Shown in pieces: positions 32,371 to 36,406 of a stretch of DNA of 36,406 nucleotides. The notes beneath the pieces are model-generated. The model was not told where the DNA came from, ran no database searches, and saw only the letters and a list, made by a program, of their open reading frames with translations. The stretch spans positions 1 to 36,406 of the forward strand of contig JBNGCY010000013.1 in the NCBI GenBank assembly GCA_049975505.1. The letters are read 5' to 3'. The DNA comes from JAIVHC01 sp049975505. Lineage in GTDB: Bacteria; Desulfobacterota; Desulfuromonadia; Desulfuromonadales; Desulfuromonadaceae. Numbering within the stretch: the first letter of the stretch is position 1; each line of letters opens with the position of its first letter. The position numbers were made by a program, and so were the translations under genes.

Positions 32371-32388
32371 GATCCCGCAACCGGGATC
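32371..32388. other. Small perfect hairpin in the leader of the DUF5320-like gene
   Basis: GATCCCG and CGGGATC form a perfect 7-pair stem with a CAAC loop, in the 106-base gap between the NifX-type gene and the DUF5320-like gene. No T tract follows on either strand. It may be a processing or stability element. Confidence 0.4.
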
Positions 32389-32418
32389 TGCCGTCTTTGC
32401 TCTGCCGGCTGAAGAATG

Positions 32419-32898
32419 TCAGGAGAGCAGTGTTTCGTCGTTATGCGGTTTCTTTTTTGGATCAGGGTGTATAGCCTGCGGTCTGCTTTGCATGCACAGG
32501 CCGTATCCACATCCCTGACCGGGCATTCCATCCTGGCTTTCCCCGCGGCTGCGGCGCCCGCGCTGTTTGCATCCGCATCCGGGCATGGTGCGGGCGGCGG
32601 CTTCGAGCTCTCCTGCATTCCACGCCGCCAAAATTTCTTCTACCGAACCCGAGGCAAACGGCACTACCTTCAGTCCCGCTCTCTGAGCGCTATGTAGCAC
32701 CGGGCGGGAGATGGCACCGCAAACCAGCACCTCTACTCCACTGCGGAGCAAAGCGTCAATCTTGGCAAAAGGGGCCTGCGGCAGAGACATGGTCTCACCC
32801 GTGGCGGTGTTTCGGGCGGCATCAACGATATACACATTGCCTGCCACATCAAACACCGGGGCGATCCTCTCATTCCATATGGTGATTCCCACCTTCAT
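32419..32898 (-). CDS. NifX/NifB-type protein with cysteine-rich C-terminal tail (3)
   Basis: The 159-residue protein has the NifX-type domain at 1-105 (MKVGITIWNERIAPVFDVA and VEVLVCGAISRPVLHSAQRAGLKVVPF). A tail of about 50 residues carries MPGCGCKQ and GQGCGYGLC, giving five cysteines with many glycines and basic residues, suited to cluster binding. It is the first gene of the operon read from the -24/-12 promoter; GGGAGG precedes the ATG. As the promoter-proximal member with its own metal-binding tail, it may be the scaffold or cluster-bearing subunit, but that is inference. Confidence 0.85.
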   Translation of the reverse strand: MKVGITIWNERIAPVFDVAGNVYIVDAARNTATGETMSLPQAPFAKIDALLRSGVEVLVCGAISRPVLHSAQRAGLKVVPFASGSVEEILAAWNAGELEAAARTMPGCGCKQRGRRSRGESQDGMPGQGCGYGLCMQSRPQAIHPDPKKKPHNDETLLS

Positions 32899-33004
32899 TG
32901 CATTTAAACCTCCCGCAGGCCATGACCTCCATGACCGTGTGTGTACGTGTACCGTTGCATCTGTTCGTTTTGCCGGGCAAGCTCAGCCTTTGTCCATATA
33001 CTTC

Positions 33005-33021
33005 TGCATCCGGCGTGCCAA
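33005..33021 (-). promoter_or_regulatory. Sigma-54 (-24/-12) promoter of the NifX/ATPase operon
   Basis: The minus strand reads TTGGCACGCCGGATGCA: a perfect -24 TTGGCAC and a -12 GC exactly 10 bases after the GG, differing from the TTGCA consensus by one base. It lies about 107 bases before the first operon gene. A sigma-54 activator gene ends about 175 bases upstream on the same strand. Confidence 0.85.
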
Positions 33022-33152
33022 AGTTGAATGTGTTTAAACGTTAGGGGTGGGAACTATGTGTTAAAGTACTGAAAGAAAGGAGTTCTCTTGAGATAATAAA
33101 TACAGCAAATGTGTGAAACAATCGGAAAGGGAGAGTATCGGCGAGCCAAAAG

Positions 33153-33200
33153 GTAGCGTTTGTGCATCTGCAGGGGAGGAAATAGTAGCGTTTTTGCTAC
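33153..33200. promoter_or_regulatory. Candidate enhancer sites for the sigma-54 activator
   Basis: Two related sites lie 32 bases apart (about three helical turns): GTAGCGTTTGTGCATC at 33153-33168 and the perfect inverted repeat GTAGCGTTTTTGCTAC at 33185-33200. They sit about 130-195 bases upstream of the -24/-12 promoter, the usual distance for activator binding. The second overlaps the activator's own stop codon. Confidence 0.55.
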
Positions 33201-34579
33201 TTCGGGAGGGCACCAGGCCCATTGCGCCGGGGCAGTCTGATCCCCAGGGTTTTTATTTTGCGGTACAGGGTGGTTTTGTGGATACCGAGCGCATGTGCAG
33301 CCGCCTGACGGTTGTAGTTGTGCTCTTCCAGAGCGGCAATAATCGCCTGTTTTTCGCTCAGGCTGCGTTGGGTGCGGATTCCGGCAGCATCAGCGGGTGC
33401 GGCATTCGCTGTGTGATCCTGCCCTCGCAGTTTTGCAGGCAGATGTTCTGCGGCGATCATCTCATCGCGACACAGAACAAAGGCGCGTTCGATGACATTT
33501 TCGAGTTCACGCACATTGCCGGGCCAGTCGTGGGCCATGAGCAGATTCGTGCATTCGGGCTGGCAGCCCTGGATGTGGCGGTTCTGGGTGCGGTTGAAGT
33601 GCTCGATGAAGTGCTCCACCAGCAGGGGAAGGTCCTCCATGCGCTCACGCAGAGGTGGCAGTTCCAGAGTGATAACCTGGATGCGGTAAAACAGATCCTG
33701 ACGGAAGGTGCCTTCATCCACCATCTCCGCGAGGCTGCGGTGGGTGGCAGCGATAATTCTGGCTTCCAGAGGTTCCGGTTTCGTACTTCCCAGGGGCTCG
33801 AACTGATGCTCCTGCAGGACGCGCAACAGCTTTACCTGTTGCGCCAGGCTGATTTCGCCGATCTCATCCAGGAAGATGGTGCCCTTGCCGGCACTGCGCA
33901 GGCGCCCCGGTTTGTCCTGCTGGGCGCCGGTGAACGCCCCTTTTTTATATCCGAAAAGTTCCGACTCGAGCAGGTTGTCGGGCAGGGCCCCGCAGTTGAC
34001 TGCGACAAATGGTTCATCGGCGCGTGGTCCGCTCGAGTGGATGGCGCGTGCCACCAGTTCCTTGCCGGTGCCGGTCTCTCCTTCAAGCAGAACCGTGCTC
34101 GAACTCGCCCCCAGGGTGGGGATGAGCTCGAAAATCGGTTCCATGCTTTTGCTTCGGCTCACCAGATCGCCCACCCGATAACGCTGCTTCAGGGTGTTGC
34201 GCAGGGTTTCGATCTCGCTTAAATCGCGGAAGGTCTCCGCCCCGCCGATGATATTGCCCTCGGCATCACGCAGCACCGCAGTGGAGATGCTGATGGGAAC
34301 ACGCTGCCCATCGGCGCGGATGATAAAGCCCTCGCGCTGCACCACGGGCTTGCCGCTGCTCAGGGTCTGGGCCAGGGCGCAGTTGCTCTCACACAGGCTG
34401 CAGCGAAACACCTCGGAGCATATCTGGCCGATGGCATCGGCACGCTCCACCCCGGTGATCTCCTCGGCGGCACGGTTGAACGAGGTGATGCGCCAGTCTG
34501 TGTCCACGGTAAAAACCCCGTCGCAGATGCTCTCGAGAATGGCCTCGGTAGAGGTATGATCCAGCGCTTTATTCGGCAT
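33197..34579 (-). CDS. Sigma-54-dependent transcriptional activator (PAS-AAA-Fis)
   Basis: The 460-residue protein has a PAS domain (about 10-120), a sigma-54 interaction AAA domain (Walker A GETGTGKE 167-174, GAFTGA 214-219, Walker B GTIFLDE about 233-239) and a C-terminal Fis-type helix-turn-helix (YNRQAAAHALGIHKTTLYRKI). It has no receiver domain, so it is not a standard two-component regulator. The PAS domain carries Cys54, Cys60, Cys63 and Cys67 (CSLCESNC at 60-67), a likely Fe-S or metal/redox sensor site. It lies 20 bases after rng and upstream of the NifX/ATPase operon with its sigma-54 promoter, so it is probably the dedicated activator, like DVU2106 for the ORP operons of Desulfovibrio. 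Confidence 0.93.
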   Translation of the reverse strand: MPNKALDHTSTEAILESICDGVFTVDTDWRITSFNRAAEEITGVERADAIGQICSEVFRCSLCESNCALAQTLSSGKPVVQREGFIIRADGQRVPISISTAVLRDAEGNIIGGAETFRDLSEIETLRNTLKQRYRVGDLVSRSKSMEPIFELIPTLGASSSTVLLEGETGTGKELVARAIHSSGPRADEPFVAVNCGALPDNLLESELFGYKKGAFTGAQQDKPGRLRSAGKGTIFLDEIGEISLAQQVKLLRVLQEHQFEPLGSTKPEPLEARIIAATHRSLAEMVDEGTFRQDLFYRIQVITLELPPLRERMEDLPLLVEHFIEHFNRTQNRHIQGCQPECTNLLMAHDWPGNVRELENVIERAFVLCRDEMIAAEHLPAKLRGQDHTANAAPADAAGIRTQRSLSEKQAIIAALEEHNYNRQAAAHALGIHKTTLYRKIKTLGIRLPRRNGPGALPK

Positions 34580-34599
34580 CTCTGTTCAACCTTGCAGCA

Positions 34600-36126
34600 T
34601 TACCCCGCTGCGACCACGAACTGCTCCACATGGAAATTGGGACGCGCAATGATGGATATCTGCTTCTGGAAATGGCGCTCAATCTCCTCGATGACCCCGC
34701 GCTCTTCATCGTAGAGCAGGGCGGCCACGTCCGGATGAACCTGAAGGTTGATGCGATAGCCCGGTAGATCGCGCGCTTCCCTCTTCAGTTTGCGGAAGAT
34801 CTCAAACACCATGGTGGTGCGGCTCTTGACGTAGCCGGTACCCTCGCAGTAGGGGCAGGGCTCACACAGGGTGCGTCCGATACTTTCGCGTACCCGTTTG
34901 CGTGTCATCTCCACCAGGCCCAACTCCGAAATCTTGAGGATGTTGGTCTTGTTTTTATCCCCCTTTAACGCTTCTTCCAGACTCGCATGCACCTGTTCGC
35001 GGTGGAGTTCCTTCTCCATGTCGATAAAGTCGATAATGATAAGGCCGCCGATATTGCGCAGGCGCACCTGATAGGCGATCTCCTTCACCGCTTCGAGATT
35101 GGTTTTAAGGATGGTGTCTTCCTGGTTGCGCTTGCCTACATAGCGTCCGGTGTTCACATCGATGGCGGTGAGGGCTTCGGTCTGCTCGATGATGATATAG
35201 CCTCCGCTTTTCAGCCACACCTTGCGTTCCAGGGCGCGTGCGATCTCCACCTCCAGGCCGCAGGCGTCAAACAGCGGGACCTCATCGCGATAGAGTTTGA
35301 TGTTGCACTTCAGATTGGGCATGTAGGTGCCGAGAAACTTCACGATTTTGTCGTGTTCCTCAGGCGAATCCACTACAATATCTTTGATGTCCTCGGTCAG
35401 GATATCGCGCAGAACCTTGCTGGTCACATCCAGGTCAGAATGTACCAGCGCCGGTGCGCTCATCCCGGCCTGGCGCGCATCGATATCGCGCCACAGGTCC
35501 GCAAGGTAGTGCATATCCGCGCGCAGATCCTCTTCGCTTTTCCCTTCCGCGGCGGTGCGTACAATGAAACCGCTGTGGGGCGGGCGCATCTCTTCCACGA
35601 TTTCGCGCAGACGCTCCTTCTCGTCCGGGTTTTCGATACGGCGCGATATCCCCACATGGTCGATGGTGGGCATATACACCAGATGCCGCCCCGGTAGCGA
35701 TATATGTGAGCTGATGCGCGCTCCTTTCGTGCCCAGGGGCTCCTTGGAAACCTGCACCAGAATCTCCTGGCCTTCGCTCAACAGGGTTTCAATCGGAGGC
35801 AGGGGGTGTGTCTCCTCCACCTCTTCCCCTTCGGTTTCGCTGGTTTCCGGTTCGCTGCTGTCAGTGCGCCCGTCCACGAAGTCGGCAACAGCTTCCATTT
35901 CGTCGAAGACATCCGCGACATACAGAAATGCGGCTTTATCAAGGCCGATGTCCACAAACGCTGCCTGCATTCCGGGAAGCACGCGGATGACGCGCCCCTT
36001 GTAGATGTTGCCCACAATTCCCAGATCGCAGCTGCGCTCTATATAGAGTTCGGATATATGTCCGTTCTCCTGCAGCGCCACCCGCGTCTCGTGGGAGGTC
36101 TTGTTGATGACCAGTTTTTTTGCCAT
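34600..36126 (-). CDS. rng: Ribonuclease G (RNase E/G family)
   Basis: This endoribonuclease matures 16S rRNA 5' ends and cleaves A/U-rich mRNA. The 508-residue protein has an S1 domain (about 35-130), interrupted by an acidic insert at about 78-108 (DSSEPETSETEGEEVEET). The DNase I-like catalytic core has the metal-binding Asp323 (AIDVNTGRYVG) and Asp366 (IIIDFIDM), and the zinc-link motif CEPCPYC is at 421-427. It lacks the long C-terminal scaffold of RNase E. The ATG at 36126 has AGGAG at good spacing and gives the family start MAKKLVINKT; the frame is open further upstream. It lies 20 bases before the activator gene. Confidence 0.93.
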   Translation of the reverse strand: MAKKLVINKTSHETRVALQENGHISELYIERSCDLGIVGNIYKGRVIRVLPGMQAAFVDIGLDKAAFLYVADVFDEMEAVADFVDGRTDSSEPETSETEGEEVEETHPLPPIETLLSEGQEILVQVSKEPLGTKGARISSHISLPGRHLVYMPTIDHVGISRRIENPDEKERLREIVEEMRPPHSGFIVRTAAEGKSEEDLRADMHYLADLWRDIDARQAGMSAPALVHSDLDVTSKVLRDILTEDIKDIVVDSPEEHDKIVKFLGTYMPNLKCNIKLYRDEVPLFDACGLEVEIARALERKVWLKSGGYIIIEQTEALTAIDVNTGRYVGKRNQEDTILKTNLEAVKEIAYQVRLRNIGGLIIIDFIDMEKELHREQVHASLEEALKGDKNKTNILKISELGLVEMTRKRVRESIGRTLCEPCPYCEGTGYVKSRTTMVFEIFRKLKREARDLPGYRINLQVHPDVAALLYDEERGVIEEIERHFQKQISIIARPNFHVEQFVVAAG

Positions 36127-36170
36127 GGTCGAAACTCCTTCGCTGTATATATGTGTAAATGAAAGATAGC

Positions 36171-36200
36171 TGTATAGTTGGAGACCGCTGCCCTTGCCAA
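36171..36200 (-). promoter_or_regulatory. Sigma-70 type promoter for rng
   Basis: The minus strand has TTGGCA, an 18-base spacer and TATACA, about 45 bases upstream of the rng ATG. The remaining bases to the window end (36201-36406) hold a CCCGG/CCGGG inverted repeat near 36331-36349 and no gene I can support. Confidence 0.55.
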
Positions 36201-36406
36201 TACGGGGGCGCGGCACGCAGCGCCCTCACGGGTGTCTCGGGGCGCATGGCGCTACCTTTAAACCCGCTCATGTCGGAGCAGGATGGCAGGTGTTCGATGC
36301 TGCATGACAGCAGAGTCTGAGCAAGGTGAACCCGGCCAGTCAGACCGGGCGGTCTCAAAGTGTACATTTTATGTCAGGAATTGTTTTTTGGCCAGTTCTG
36401 ACTTAT

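Noticed and set aside
32313..32618. N-terminal extension of the DUF5320-like ORF
   Set aside because: The extension is a shadow of the upstream NifX-type gene; the ATG at 32312 has a perfect AGGAGG and gives the family start.
1..36406. CRISPR array, IS element with transposase, prophage or toxin-antitoxin pair
   Set aside because: No regularly spaced repeats, transposase, integrase or recognisable toxin genes were found; the only repeats are the intergenic palindromic ones listed.

Overview
This window looks like chromosomal DNA from an anaerobic, metal-, sulfur- or selenium-respiring bacterium, most likely of the Desulfuromonadales/Geobacter type. That placement is inferred from gene content and gene order and was not computed. 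The pointers are the order rplU-rpmA-obgE-proB-proA-nadD-rsfS-rlmH, mtnA next to glnE, a short HisG-type regulatory subunit (HisZ), a five-heme cytochrome beside a DUF3373-type porin, and an anaerobe-type cluster of MinD-like ferredoxin ATPases with NifX-like proteins. Base composition appears to be in the mid-50s percent G+C. Most of the window is core metabolism.

Layout. (1) 1-393: an intergenic repeat copy, then tRNA-Glu(TTC) and tRNA-Lys(TTT) on the minus strand, with a clear promoter and terminator. (2) 394-4620, minus: serA-hisZ-purA. (3) 5062-12933, plus: gatCAB (Glu/Asp-tRNA amidotransferase), a repeat copy, mtnA, glnE and a 30-residue lipoprotein that overlaps the 3' end of ttcA on the other strand. 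(4) 12883-13683, minus: ttcA. (5) 13859-17465, minus: outer-membrane porin, small periplasmic protein and pentaheme cytochrome, resembling the ExtI/ExtJ/ExtKL selenite/tellurite-reduction proteins of Geobacter. The cytochrome frame is interrupted by one in-frame TGA. (6) 17835-18899, minus: ilvE. (7) 19172-23254, minus: LapA/LapB-like TPR protein, gpmI, comF and a 52-codon ORF with a perfect Shine-Dalgarno sequence. (8) 23378-29076, minus: rplU-rpmA, then obgE-proB-proA-nadD-rsfS-rlmH. (9) 29191-32898, minus: three NifX-family proteins, a Gly-rich DUF5320-like protein and two MinD/ferredoxin ATPases. (10) 33197-36126, minus: rng (RNase G) and a PAS-AAA-Fis sigma-54 activator.

Two accessory systems stand out. 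The first is the porin/cytochrome cluster. Its TGA is followed in the same frame by 135 open codons and by a small stem-loop placed roughly where a bacterial SECIS would lie, so a selenocysteine-containing cytochrome is the best reading. The second is an ORP-like (Orange Protein complex) cluster: paired MinD ATPases, NifX-family proteins, a near-consensus -24/-12 promoter at 33005-33021, two candidate enhancer sites about 130-195 bp upstream of it, and the sigma-54 activator gene immediately beyond. A family of roughly 120-130 bp intergenic repeats with inverted ends occurs three times, and a short hairpin that looks like a derivative occurs inside the ORP-like operon.
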